NCBI GenBank assembly: GCA_902362595.1
Contig: CABIXF010000063.1
Location: forward strand, 1 to 15,942
Direction of reading: 5' to 3'
Origin: Bacteroidaceae bacterium
GTDB taxonomy: Bacteria; Bacteroidota; Bacteroidia; Bacteroidales; Bacteroidaceae
Length of the DNA: 15,942 bases
The notes below the pieces were generated by a model that was given only the letters and a program-made list of their open reading frames with translations, searched no databases and was not told the origin of the DNA. A program made the position numbers and the translations under genes. Position 1 is the first letter of the stretch, and every line of letters begins with the position of its first letter. Below are positions 1 through 7,160 of the stretch, in pieces.

Positions 1-28
1 GAAGGAGGCGATAACCGTTTGTTTCCAT
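1..28 (-). CDS. Possible 5' end of a leftward gene (partial, unidentified)
   Basis: An ATG on the minus strand at 28-26 opens a frame that reads METNGYRLL and runs off the window edge. It is called only because a TATCTTTG element, matching the Bacteroides -7 consensus TAnnTTTG, lies 23 bp upstream at 52-59. No Shine-Dalgarno sequence is visible. Nine codons are too few to suggest a function, and the reading could be accidental. Confidence 0.3.
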
Positions 29-51
29 AGCTGCTGATGATTCGTTGTTTG

Positions 52-59
52 CAAAGATA
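52..59 (-). promoter_or_regulatory. Candidate Bacteroides -7 promoter element, leftward
   Basis: Read on the minus strand this is TATCTTTG, an exact match to TAnnTTTG. It sits 23 bp upstream of the ATG at 28. No TTTG is present at the usual -33 distance, so only half of the consensus is met. Confidence 0.35.
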
Positions 60-93
60 CGATTTTATACGGTTTACTCCTCAGATTTTTACG

Positions 94-166
94 TTGAGCC
101 TTGAGGGGTGAGCGGTGGGGGTTGAGGGGGATTCTTTAGACGCGAATAACACGGAGGACGCAGATT
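94..166 (-). repeat. Dispersed repeat element, copy A
   Basis: Read on the minus strand, the copy starts with three degenerate 9-bp units (CTGCGTCCT, CCGTGTTAT, TCGCGTCTA; 138-163). A short A/T spacer follows, then five degenerate 7-bp units (CCCTCAA, CCCCCAC, CGCTCAC, CCCTCAA, GGCTCAA; 94-128). The first 48 nt match copy C at 14842-14889 at 41 of 48 positions in inverted orientation, including a 26-nt core (119-144 against 14864-14889) with one mismatch. Confidence 0.75.
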
Positions 167-201
167 CTATTTTCAGTCTGTGATAATCTGCGTCCTCCGT
201 G
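150..201. repeat. Perfect 17-bp inverted repeat (hairpin)
   Basis: The arm CACGGAGGACGCAGATT at 150-166 is the exact reverse complement of 185-201, with an 18-nt loop. Weaker pairing continues outward: GGTTGAGGG at 120-128 pairs with CCCTCAACC at 210-218. The palindrome arises because repeat copies A and B face each other. It is stable in either RNA strand and may protect or end transcripts coming from the GH95-like gene, but no T-tract follows it. Confidence 0.85.
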
Positions 202-218
202 CCTAAAATCCCTCAACC
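185..218 (+). repeat. Dispersed repeat element, copy B (short)
   Basis: This copy lies in the same orientation as copy C and reads AAT, then two 9-bp units (CTGCGTCCT, CCGTGCCTA), an A-rich spacer and CCCTCAACC. Compared with copies A and C it lacks one 9-bp unit and the heptamer array beyond the first unit. It faces copy A, and together they form the palindrome at 150-201. Confidence 0.65.
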
Positions 219-246
219 ATAATGGGCTTTTTTATAAACCAATCAA

Positions 247-280
247 CCCCTCCCACGCGCGAACGCAGGAGGGGATTTTT
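247..280. terminator. Terminator-like hairpin downstream of the PUL
   Basis: CCCCTCC (247-253) pairs with GGAGGGG (268-274) around a 14-nt loop. On the plus strand ATTTTT follows, as in an intrinsic terminator. On the minus strand, the direction of the PUL transcript, the tail is TTGATTGGTTT, which is a poor U-tract. It may act on rightward transcription, or weakly in both directions. Confidence 0.35.
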
Positions 281-422
281 GCCCGCTACCGGGGCGTTTG
301 TTCCAAGGCTGCACGAAGCGCGTTCACAAGCTGTTCGGAGGCCGCCCGAAACAACAACTGATAATCAATAAGTTATACTCATACCGTAAAACTTCCGATT
401 CGCATTAGATTGGGCTTATGAT

Positions 423-2930
423 TTAATGGAAATCATTCCATCCGCTCAGTTTCCCCAACATGCGATTGCCTAATTTTTTGACTTGCTTATTCGGGCTTCC
501 CGTGAAAACAGTCCGCTCTTTCCGCACATCATCTGCAAGTCTGACAATATACTCTTTCCCGGGCTTAGTCAAGAAGCAAATAACATTGTCATCACTCTTC
601 CTATACTTCATCTTCGCACCGTTATCCACCTGAATGACCTCAATCTTGGCCTCATCGCCCCAGGGGTTCTGCAAGAAACACCTGTTTCCTTTCAGACTTT
701 TGATGCCTATCTGCCCTACACGTGCCTGTTCGTTTCTTTCAGCCGACACAATAAATGCCCCACGTGCCAACAGCGTAAAAGCAAGCCTGGTGGAATTCCA
801 AGCAGAAGGAACTGCCGGAAAGACCCTGATCTTGCCCTCGTTGCTTTGCAGCATCATTTCATTCATCGTGGTGGCATAATTGCTCATGGCCTCCATGCCG
901 CATTGGAAGAAATCGTGCGAACGGATTACATATTTCCCTCCCAGAAGGTCGTGCTTTGATGCCAGGTCATATATATTGTCGGGATAGCCCGTTACATTGT
1001 GCATCAGGCCTTGAGGATACATTTGATGAATCTTCACACCATTCATCACATATTCCAACGCCTCATCGCCCAGACCCATGCGTGCCGCAACTTCCGGAAT
1101 AGGATAGTGAGCATTGGCATCTTTCTTCCATCTGGCCAGATTAATCACCGCCTTGCCGATTCGCGTGTCTTTGTCGTCAATGCCTATCAAGCCCGCGGGG
1201 AAAGCCACTAAGCCGCCATTCGCCCATATCCAGGGTGTATAGCGTGCTTCCGAATAATATTCTTCCGCAGGAGACAGCACCTCCCCTGCCCCTTCCAATT
1301 GTTCGTACCCCCGTTTCCAAAGATGGTTCAACACATAGTTCCATCGCTTTACCAAGTCTTTATCGGCCTTCAATATCGTGGCCGCCTTTATGCAATTACC
1401 AAAAAGCTGCTCTATGCAATTGCGGTCGCTCATGGAGTTCTTCACATATTCAATCGCTTCAGACTCGTAAAGGGAAGAGAGAAAGTAATACTCCTTCTTC
1501 CGCTCATCCCACTGGAGTTTGTCCAAATAAAAGTTGGCTGCCTTCTTCATAAAGGGATAAGCCTTCTCCCTCAAGAAATCCTCGTCATCGGTAAACTCGT
1601 AATAGTCCCAGAACAAGGATGCTATTTGCGAGGCCGGAGTAAAGTTGTTCTTCATGCTTTCCCAATCCGTGCTCAGTTGCTCGCCGGTAAAGCAATGCGC
1701 CTCGGTTATCAGCAAGGCATCATTGGACGCACCTTTTTCTTTAGCCAAGGCCTGGGCAGCAGGAATCATCTTGAAATATGTATCCAGATACGGAACCATC
1801 AACTGGCAGTCGTTCTGCGCACACAATCCCCAATATTGCTGCTGGGTATTCCAATGATGCGGGGTAATCCAGTTCATCACGTCCCTGTTCCAACGCCACA
1901 ATCCGCCATTGAAGGTCACAGGAAACTCACCCTGAGAACCCGCAGCCATGAGGTAGCGGCGCAGATAATAGATATTCTCAAGATAGTCATCGCCCAGCTT
2001 CATGAAGCTATTCGACCAGAAAGCACTATACCACTCGTCTTTCTCTTTCTTGAGCTGCTCCAGCCCTGTGCTCTCGGCCTCGTCCAACAGTTTCACGGCT
2101 TGCTCCACCACCGGATTAGCACTCTCACGGTCAGTAGCCACACTCAGCAAAACCGTAAAGCACTCCTTATCGGTTTTCTGCTCTACCGTATGGGTATTCA
2201 GCAATGCCGGCGCCATGTCTCCCTGCACGATTCTACAAGCCACGGCAAAATGCAGGCCATTGCCTTTTTCCTCAATCACCATGTCGTTGCCTCTTTTGCC
2301 AGCTTCGGTCTCGCCTATGCCAACCGCAGGATCTTTAGGGAATCCTCCCGAATACCACCTGGCAAAAGCACGGCTACCAAGCCTTTCAAGCGTGATGGTA
2401 GCAACCGAGTTTCCCTCTGTTCCTGCAGCATCGGGCAGGTTTTCGCACTCAATGACCCATACGTTTTTGCCATGGGCCAGCCACGTCTTGATGCAAGTTC
2501 TGGAGAAAGGAGTATCGGCACGATAGCCCGCTTCCCCATTCTTCAGCGACAGCCTGCCCTCAAAATCTTTCAAGTGAATCCAGCTGAACACAGGCAGGCC
2601 AAAATCAATCTTCAGACGGGCCGCATGTTTCAGAACCGAAGCATTTTCCTCTTCGGGCATCAACGAAGTCCATAAGTCGTTCTTATTGACTTGCAGCTCT
2701 ATGCCATTCTCATGGTTCCATATCATGCCTCCCATGTCCCCATTCCCCATAGGAAAACCTTCCGCCTCCAGCTGGGTGGGCGACAGATACACGATATCAT
2801 GCTTCGACAGGTAATTATCTTCCACGACAAACGGGGAAGAAGCCATATTCAGGTGGCTATAGCTCCTGTTTTCTTGGGCTGCTAAAGAGAAACATAAAAA
2901 AATACCCAAGAAAAGAAATACATTCTTCAT
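423..2930 (-). CDS. Secreted GH95-like (alpha/alpha)6-barrel glycoside hydrolase homologue
   Basis: An 835-residue protein with an N-terminal signal peptide (cleavage near residue 18-19, no lipobox), so probably periplasmic. Residues about 58-90 (EGFPMGNGDMGGMIW, then NKNDLW) match the N-terminal beta-sandwich signature of GH95 and DUF5703-type proteins. Residues about 300-700 look like the (alpha/alpha)6 barrel, with SDRNCIEQLFGNC (501-513) and EMMLQSNEG..VFPAVPSAW (691-711) in the expected places. GH95 fucosidases release alpha-L-fucose or related sugars. Three catalytic points differ here. The Asn-x-Asn pair before the conserved YW aligns with His359-Trp-Asn361, the FQIDxNFG segment carrying the base becomes FQCGMEAMSNY (675-685), and the general acid could be Glu489 or Glu491. 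Activity and substrate are therefore uncertain. The start is 15 bp after the previous gene, with a purine-rich AGAGAGG upstream. It is the last gene of the PUL. Confidence 0.75.
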   Translation of the reverse strand: MKNVFLFLGIFLCFSLAAQENRSYSHLNMASSPFVVEDNYLSKHDIVYLSPTQLEAEGFPMGNGDMGGMIWNHENGIELQVNKNDLWTSLMPEEENASVLKHAARLKIDFGLPVFSWIHLKDFEGRLSLKNGEAGYRADTPFSRTCIKTWLAHGKNVWVIECENLPDAAGTEGNSVATITLERLGSRAFARWYSGGFPKDPAVGIGETEAGKRGNDMVIEEKGNGLHFAVACRIVQGDMAPALLNTHTVEQKTDKECFTVLLSVATDRESANPVVEQAVKLLDEAESTGLEQLKKEKDEWYSAFWSNSFMKLGDDYLENIYYLRRYLMAAGSQGEFPVTFNGGLWRWNRDVMNWITPHHWNTQQQYWGLCAQNDCQLMVPYLDTYFKMIPAAQALAKEKGASNDALLITEAHCFTGEQLSTDWESMKNNFTPASQIASLFWDYYEFTDDEDFLREKAYPFMKKAANFYLDKLQWDERKKEYYFLSSLYESEAIEYVKNSMSDRNCIEQLFGNCIKAATILKADKDLVKRWNYVLNHLWKRGYEQLEGAGEVLSPAEEYYSEARYTPWIWANGGLVAFPAGLIGIDDKDTRIGKAVINLARWKKDANAHYPIPEVAARMGLGDEALEYVMNGVKIHQMYPQGLMHNVTGYPDNIYDLASKHDLLGGKYVIRSHDFFQCGMEAMSNYATTMNEMMLQSNEGKIRVFPAVPSAWNSTRLAFTLLARGAFIVSAERNEQARVGQIGIKSLKGNRCFLQNPWGDEAKIEVIQVDNGAKMKYRKSDDNVICFLTKPGKEYIVRLADDVRKERTVFTGSPNKQVKKLGNRMLGKLSGWNDFH

Positions 2931-2945
2931 CTGTTTGTGCCTCTC

Positions 2946-3626
2946 TTATTTATGATACTTATACTCCACATAATCATACAGTCCATAATTCTCCTGCTGC
3001 GGAATCTGATCCCCCAAGAATACAAGGTTCTCGACGCTACAGTAAATATGGAATGATATCTCATTGCCGAACTGAAGCTGCACTTCATGCCGCTTCTCCT
3101 GGTCAATGAACCATGTAGCATAATATTTGCCATCGACCAGCTTAAGATCTATCTCGAACAGATGCCATCCCGGCTTAATTTTGACAGGCACCGACGTGAA
3201 CGGAAAATCCTGGCTCGTCATATATGCCAGCATATCATCGTCTTCCGCCCCGACCTCTTTCCTTGCCTTGGAGGTGCCGTATCCTACCTCAAAATCAAGC
3301 TCATGATGGTCGTCACAATATATCCAGGAGCCCACACTTGCCTGGTCACCTTTCCCCATCCGGGGTATATACGTCTTCCATGTATATCTGCCAGAAGTGT
3401 ATATCTTATCAACCGTGCGGACTTTCTTCCTGTCCCTTGATTCTGCTCTTGTAAATATCTTCAATATGCCATCCTTAATTTCACATTGGTTGGCCGGGTT
3501 GTCATCTTGGTGCCCGTATCGCCACCCTTCCAAATCATCAAAATTCCATCTATGGTTATTTGCCTCCTGCGCTTGTCCCAACTGAACAGACAACAAAAGC
3601 AGGAACAGCCCTATTGCTCTTTTCAT
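2946..3626 (-). CDS. Secreted GH16-fold (concanavalin A-like) protein, putative endo-glycanase
   Basis: A 226-residue protein starting MKRAIGLFLLLL, a signal peptide ending near LGQAQ (residues 16-20). A longer frame back to 3722 adds 32 residues with no signal-like character and would swallow the hairpin at 3656-3685, so I prefer the start at 3626. The rest is one beta-jelly-roll module: a YTSGRYTWKTYIP strand, then HHELDFEVGYG. In that segment E109-x-D111-x-E113 has the spacing of the GH16 nucleophile, assisting Asp and acid/base. GH16 enzymes cut internal beta-1,3, beta-1,4 or galactosidic bonds. It is clearly homologous to residues about 160-340 of the lipoprotein at 4879-7152, sharing SGRYxWxxYIP, HELDFE, SVENL and QENY. 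No lipobox is seen. Fold confidence is good. Enzymatic activity and subfamily are not established. Confidence 0.7.
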   Translation of the reverse strand: MKRAIGLFLLLLSVQLGQAQEANNHRWNFDDLEGWRYGHQDDNPANQCEIKDGILKIFTRAESRDRKKVRTVDKIYTSGRYTWKTYIPRMGKGDQASVGSWIYCDDHHELDFEVGYGTSKARKEVGAEDDDMLAYMTSQDFPFTSVPVKIKPGWHLFEIDLKLVDGKYYATWFIDQEKRHEVQLQFGNEISFHIYCSVENLVFLGDQIPQQENYGLYDYVEYKYHK

Positions 3627-3643
3627 ATCCAACTTGATTAATT

Positions 3644-3685
3644 GATAAAAATAATGGTGCGTCATAATGGGTAATCTGACGCACC
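3644..3685 (-). terminator. Intergenic hairpin with U-tract between GH18 and GH16-fold genes
   Basis: On the minus strand, GGTGCGTCA pairs perfectly with TGACGCACC (9 bp, 3685-3677 with 3664-3656) around a 12-nt loop, followed by ATTATTTTTATC. This has the shape of an intrinsic terminator, 29 bp before the GH16-fold start and 61 bp after the GH18 stop. No TAnnTTTG match is seen in the gap, so it may attenuate read-through rather than separate two units. Confidence 0.6.
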
Positions 3686-3746
3686 TTAATAGATGTGTAG
3701 CAAAATCTGCATTTTGGCACACCCCTACTTAATAGCGACTCTACCG

Positions 3747-4775
3747 TTATTTCTCCATCCAGTCACGCGTCACTTTCCACGTATCGGGCGACACGCTGCT
3801 GAAATGCCAGAAACCGACTTTAGGCAGCTGCAACTCGTCAGCCAGCTGAAGCAGGCACTCGGTGCTGCGGGCATCGGCCGCATAGAACAGATGGCGGCAT
3901 CCGTCCTCGTGGTCGTAAAGGTACATGTTCACCTTCTCATAGCACAGCCAGGTAGGAGCAGGAAGTTCCCCAACAGCTTTATCGGGCTTCGGGGCATAAA
4001 TCTGCGTACCGGCAATGTCGCCTGTGAGTTTATAATCGTTGCCATAGGCGGGAAGTGCCATTACCAGTTTGTCAGCGCTGATACGCTCTTTCCAATAAAG
4101 CATGCATTCGCGCGTCCAGAGGTAATTGGATGTGGGTCCCACGCCCTGGCAGTCATCACGGTGAGCCAGCTCTTTCACGCCTATGCAGGGAGCACAATAC
4201 ATATCGTAGCACATGACGCGCACAAGGTCGCAGGTGTTCTCCAATACAGCCGGGTCATAAAATATCTGCGTGTTTTCATCGGCATAAAGAGCCGGGTAAA
4301 AGCCCACGCAATGGCTCATCTTCTTGCCTGCGGCATGCAATGCGGCAGATGCCTTTTGCAGGAAATCCGAGTAAGTGGCACGGACTGAAGGCGAAAGATG
4401 CTCGAAGTCGAGGTCTATTCCGTCATACCCATTGGCTTGGCAGTCATTTACGTAACTTTCCACCAAAGAGGCAATCTTTTCGGGAGTATTGATTGACTCT
4501 TCATTACCGCCTACGGCACGATACACTTCAATGCCAGCCGCATGACATTTATCGATATACTCACGCGGGGGATTGCCAAAAACACTAACGGAGGCAATCA
4601 TGTCTTTCACTGGTTCAAGATCTGCAAACGAACTTTCCTCTCCGTATACGACCCAAGGGTGTAGCTGTTTGCTTGGGGTTGGCACAGTCTCGGTTTGCTT
4701 CACACTGCAAGCGGCCAAGCCAAATGCGGCCAATACCACACACACGAATTTCTTCATACAAATCATCTTCTTCAT
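3747..4775 (-). CDS. GH18 family lipoprotein (chitinase / endo-beta-N-acetylglucosaminidase type)
   Basis: A 342-residue protein. Starting at 4775 (MKKMICMKKF) gives a signal peptide with lipobox LAAC and lipidation at Cys23. An alternative start at 4757 keeps the same lipobox, and the frame extends back to 4808 without adding signal character. Residues 118-125 read DGIDLDFE, the GH18 DxxDxDxE motif, with Glu125 as acid and Asp123 positioned to assist the substrate N-acetyl group. MCYDMY (188-193) is the M-x-Y-D strand and FWHFSS (322-327) the conserved C-terminal Trp strand of the TIM barrel. GH18 enzymes hydrolyse beta-1,4 bonds after GlcNAc in chitin, peptidoglycan-like chains or the N-glycan core. 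Its size and compactness fit a chitobiase- or ENGase-like member, but specificity cannot be read from sequence. It is probably on the outer membrane, working with the SusCD and binding-protein genes upstream. Confidence 0.88.
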   Translation of the reverse strand: MKKMICMKKFVCVVLAAFGLAACSVKQTETVPTPSKQLHPWVVYGEESSFADLEPVKDMIASVSVFGNPPREYIDKCHAAGIEVYRAVGGNEESINTPEKIASLVESYVNDCQANGYDGIDLDFEHLSPSVRATYSDFLQKASAALHAAGKKMSHCVGFYPALYADENTQIFYDPAVLENTCDLVRVMCYDMYCAPCIGVKELAHRDDCQGVGPTSNYLWTRECMLYWKERISADKLVMALPAYGNDYKLTGDIAGTQIYAPKPDKAVGELPAPTWLCYEKVNMYLYDHEDGCRHLFYAADARSTECLLQLADELQLPKVGFWHFSSVSPDTWKVTRDWMEK

Positions 4776-4792
4776 TATTTTTTTTTGTAGAG

Positions 4793-4857
4793 GTAGATTC
4801 CGCCACACCCCATCCTACGACAGGAAACAGGCGGATAAAAAGTGCAGCAGAATCTAC
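4793..4857. promoter_or_regulatory. Nested stem structure between the surface lipoprotein and GH18 genes
   Basis: GTAGATTC (4793-4800) is the reverse complement of GAATCTAC (4850-4857). CCGCC (4800-4804) pairs with GGCGG (4830-4834), and inside that TCCT (4813-4816) pairs with AGGA (4822-4825). The minus-strand sequence after the structure is A-rich, not U-rich, so it is not an intrinsic terminator. It may be an mRNA processing or stabilising element that sets the ratio of binding protein to enzymes. Confidence 0.35.
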
Positions 4858-4878
4858 ATAAGTGTTAAATTAATAATA

Positions 4879-7152
4879 TCAATAAGGAGTATAGTTAAAC
4901 CAGTTGTACTTGCCGGTATAAGTGTTGGTGCAGTTGCTATCGCCCTGCCAAGCAGCACCATCGACAAAGTTACGGAATTCCAGCCCGAATGTAAAGTCTT
5001 CGGAAGTATATGTCGTTTGCTTGCGTGTTATCTCACGACCGTCCACATACCATATAGGCAGGTATCCGTCTTCGTTAAGCTGCAAGTCCAACTCGAACGT
5101 ATGTACGCCCGGGTCAATGGCCAAGAAGAAAGGATCCATCTGCTCGGTATAGCAACGTATGAGCATCTGGCCCGGAATGGCACCGGCAGCATCGCGCCAA
5201 GCCTGCGCACCCGGACAAACGTAGATCGAGAAGGTGCGCTCCTCCGCATTGGTGGCATAGATGTTGACTCCGTTCAGCCACTTTTCGCCGGCTGGCACTT
5301 CAGGTACATCCAGCTCAAAAGCGTACTTGGCAGCACCGGCAACTATATCGGTAGTCACCACCTGTCCGTTAGAAACGTTCAGGGCACCATCGCTGATTAC
5401 AGCATCGCCTAACGTCCAACCGGCCGGAGCCTCATCGAATTCGAAAGCAACCGTGTTGTCTTCCCCGCTCCCAGATTCACCATATTTCTTATACTCAATA
5501 TAGTTGTACTTGGTTTCATAGTCACGCGAGCACTCTGTACTACCTTGCCAGCCACCTCCATTTGACATGGTGCTGAATTGCAAGTTGAACTTGTTTTCAG
5601 CCGAGGTGTACCAAGTCTGGAATGTCGTCACATCCACGCCATCCACTATCCAGGTACAATAATATTGGTCGTCGGCATTCAGGCGCAAATCAAGCGTAAA
5701 GGTATGCTTGCCCGGATCAATAGGATAATTGAACACTCCCAAAGCTTCGGTATAGCAACGTACCAACATCTGACCCGGCAGTGCACCTACCGCATCACGG
5801 TCTGCCTGGCTTCCGGCCCATACGAACATGGAGAAGGAACGCTCCACACCGGGAACATTGTTTACAGAAATATTAGGCCCTGCCACGTACTTCTCGCCAA
5901 CACTTACTTGAGGAACATCAATTTCGAAAGTCACCTTTCCGGCTCCCATATCCTCGTTAATCAAAGTATGGCAATTAGGCATAGGAAGCGTCAGCCATCC
6001 ATCGGTAACAGTTGCGGTGCCAGGAGATACCCACTCTGCAGGAACCATATTGTCGTCAAAGTCCCATCTTACAGTCTCTCCGTCAGGCTCGGGTTCGTCG
6101 GTATCGCCACCAATAGGATCTTTCGAATACTCATAAGGAATGTACTCGAACCAGTCAAAGATAGCATAATTCTCTTGCGTGGCAGCATGGTCGCCCATAC
6201 CCATCAGGTTCTCCACACTAAAGATTGGACGGAAAGCAATTTCTTCTCCGAAATCCATAACCTGCGAAGTGATAGGTTCATCATTAACCAGCCACTCGGC
6301 CACATATTTACCTTCGTCATTCAACTTCATGTCTATGGCAATGGTATGCCATGCATCTGCTTTGATGACGGTGGTCACTCCCACAAACGGGTTGGCCTGA
6401 CTGGAGATAAGGCAAAGCAGTTCATCATCAGCAGCACCATACGTAGCACGATTTTCGGCAGTTCCGGAAGAAATCTCAAAGTCAAGCTCGTGCCGGTCGT
6501 CATTATAAATGAATCCTGCCACACTGGTACGATCGTTCATGCCCAATTTGGGAATATACACACGCCACTCGTAACGCCCGGAGTAATACATTTTATTGGT
6601 GTTCACCTTGAAGCGATCACCATTGGTACCCATATGTTCTTCTCCCGGACGGGTATATATACGAATACCCTTACCGTCTTCACAGCCTTCATGATCCACC
6701 AACGTAATAGGATTGGGAGCATCGTTCAAGCCGGTGAAGAACAGGCCGTCAAAGCTGTCAAGATTATACTTATCCCCTTCCATTTGAGCCTTTTGTTTGA
6801 CGGTAATATCCAGCAATTCTGCTTGCACGGCAGACACCGTCACTATGGCACTACGTGCAGGCCCCGTATTCTTGTCTGCATGGAAAGTAAGGGTGGCATT
6901 GCCAGTACCCTCCATCGGAGTCACAGTAAGCCATTGCTCCGTGCCTTGGGTAATCGTCACTTTCCATGACGCATCGGTTTCCACTTGGATAGTCTGATCC
7001 TGATCTGTTGACGGGGCTGCCTCAAAAGAAATGACATTACCCGACAGGTTCATATCGACCACATCCATTTTCTCTCTCATGAAGTCACTACATGCCGTGA
7101 GCACAGATATGCAAACAGCAGCAATAGCTATACAGAAATATTTCAGCTTCAT
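4879..7152 (-). CDS. Surface lipoprotein: BACON domain, GH16-fold module and two tandem C-terminal modules (SGBP-like)
   Basis: A 757-residue lipoprotein with lipobox LTAC (Cys21). Residues about 38-121 fit a BACON domain (DASWKVTITQGTEQWLTVTP, ending in ITVKQKA). Residues about 127-340 form a GH16-fold module homologous to the whole mature protein at 2946-3626, with HELDFE at 221-226 keeping the E-x-D-x-E triad (222, 224, 226). An acidic, proline-containing linker (344-360) follows. Two tandem modules of about 190 residues (361-556 and 567-757) share GQMLxRCYTE, IDPGxHTFxLDL and WQGxxxC. The position third after susC and susD, and the modular build, fit a SusE/SusF-like surface glycan-binding protein that captures glycan for the transporter. 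The intact triad leaves open that it is also an enzyme. A strong AAGGAG site precedes the ATG by 8 nt. Confidence 0.72.
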   Translation of the reverse strand: MKLKYFCIAIAAVCISVLTACSDFMREKMDVVDMNLSGNVISFEAAPSTDQDQTIQVETDASWKVTITQGTEQWLTVTPMEGTGNATLTFHADKNTGPARSAIVTVSAVQAELLDITVKQKAQMEGDKYNLDSFDGLFFTGLNDAPNPITLVDHEGCEDGKGIRIYTRPGEEHMGTNGDRFKVNTNKMYYSGRYEWRVYIPKLGMNDRTSVAGFIYNDDRHELDFEISSGTAENRATYGAADDELLCLISSQANPFVGVTTVIKADAWHTIAIDMKLNDEGKYVAEWLVNDEPITSQVMDFGEEIAFRPIFSVENLMGMGDHAATQENYAIFDWFEYIPYEYSKDPIGGDTDEPEPDGETVRWDFDDNMVPAEWVSPGTATVTDGWLTLPMPNCHTLINEDMGAGKVTFEIDVPQVSVGEKYVAGPNISVNNVPGVERSFSMFVWAGSQADRDAVGALPGQMLVRCYTEALGVFNYPIDPGKHTFTLDLRLNADDQYYCTWIVDGVDVTTFQTWYTSAENKFNLQFSTMSNGGGWQGSTECSRDYETKYNYIEYKKYGESGSGEDNTVAFEFDEAPAGWTLGDAVISDGALNVSNGQVVTTDIVAGAAKYAFELDVPEVPAGEKWLNGVNIYATNAEERTFSIYVCPGAQAWRDAAGAIPGQMLIRCYTEQMDPFFLAIDPGVHTFELDLQLNEDGYLPIWYVDGREITRKQTTYTSEDFTFGLEFRNFVDGAAWQGDSNCTNTYTGKYNWFNYTPY

Positions 7153-7160
7153 ATTATTTG

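Larger units (their letters stand above)
29..422. other. Structured non-coding region downstream of the PUL
   Basis: This 394-bp stretch has no convincing gene. It holds the leftward -7 element at 52-59, two head-to-head copies of a repeat element (94-166 and 185-218), a terminator-like hairpin at 247-280 and a GC-rich islet at about 255-350 inside otherwise AT-rich DNA. A 49-codon plus-strand frame runs from ATG 222 to TAA 371 (it begins MGFFINQSTPPT). It has no recognisable domain, no ribosome binding site, and starts right at the edge of a repeat copy, so I do not call it a gene. A minus-strand frame ending at the TAG at 295-297 reads like a short protein tail (EQLVNALRAALEQTPR) but has a stop 28 codons upstream of it. 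It could be a remnant. Confidence 0.5.

Noticed and set aside
281..360. Possible tRNA or other structured RNA gene in the GC-rich islet
   Set aside because: No cloverleaf can be drawn: there is no T-loop GTTCRA in the right place, no acceptor stem and no CCA.
1299..2675. A 458-codon plus-strand open frame opposite the GH95-like gene
   Set aside because: It lies entirely antisense to a gene with recognisable family motifs and a signal peptide. Its own product has no domain and unnatural composition. It is a shadow of the coding pattern on the other strand.
3627..3722. Extended N-terminus of the GH16-fold protein
   Set aside because: The added 32 residues precede a complete signal peptide and are encoded across the 3656-3685 hairpin, so translation from 3626 is far more likely.
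5578..6969. A 463-codon plus-strand open frame opposite the surface lipoprotein gene
   Set aside because: It is antisense to a lipoprotein with lipobox, BACON and GH16-fold motifs, and no family resemblance or ribosome binding site is seen.
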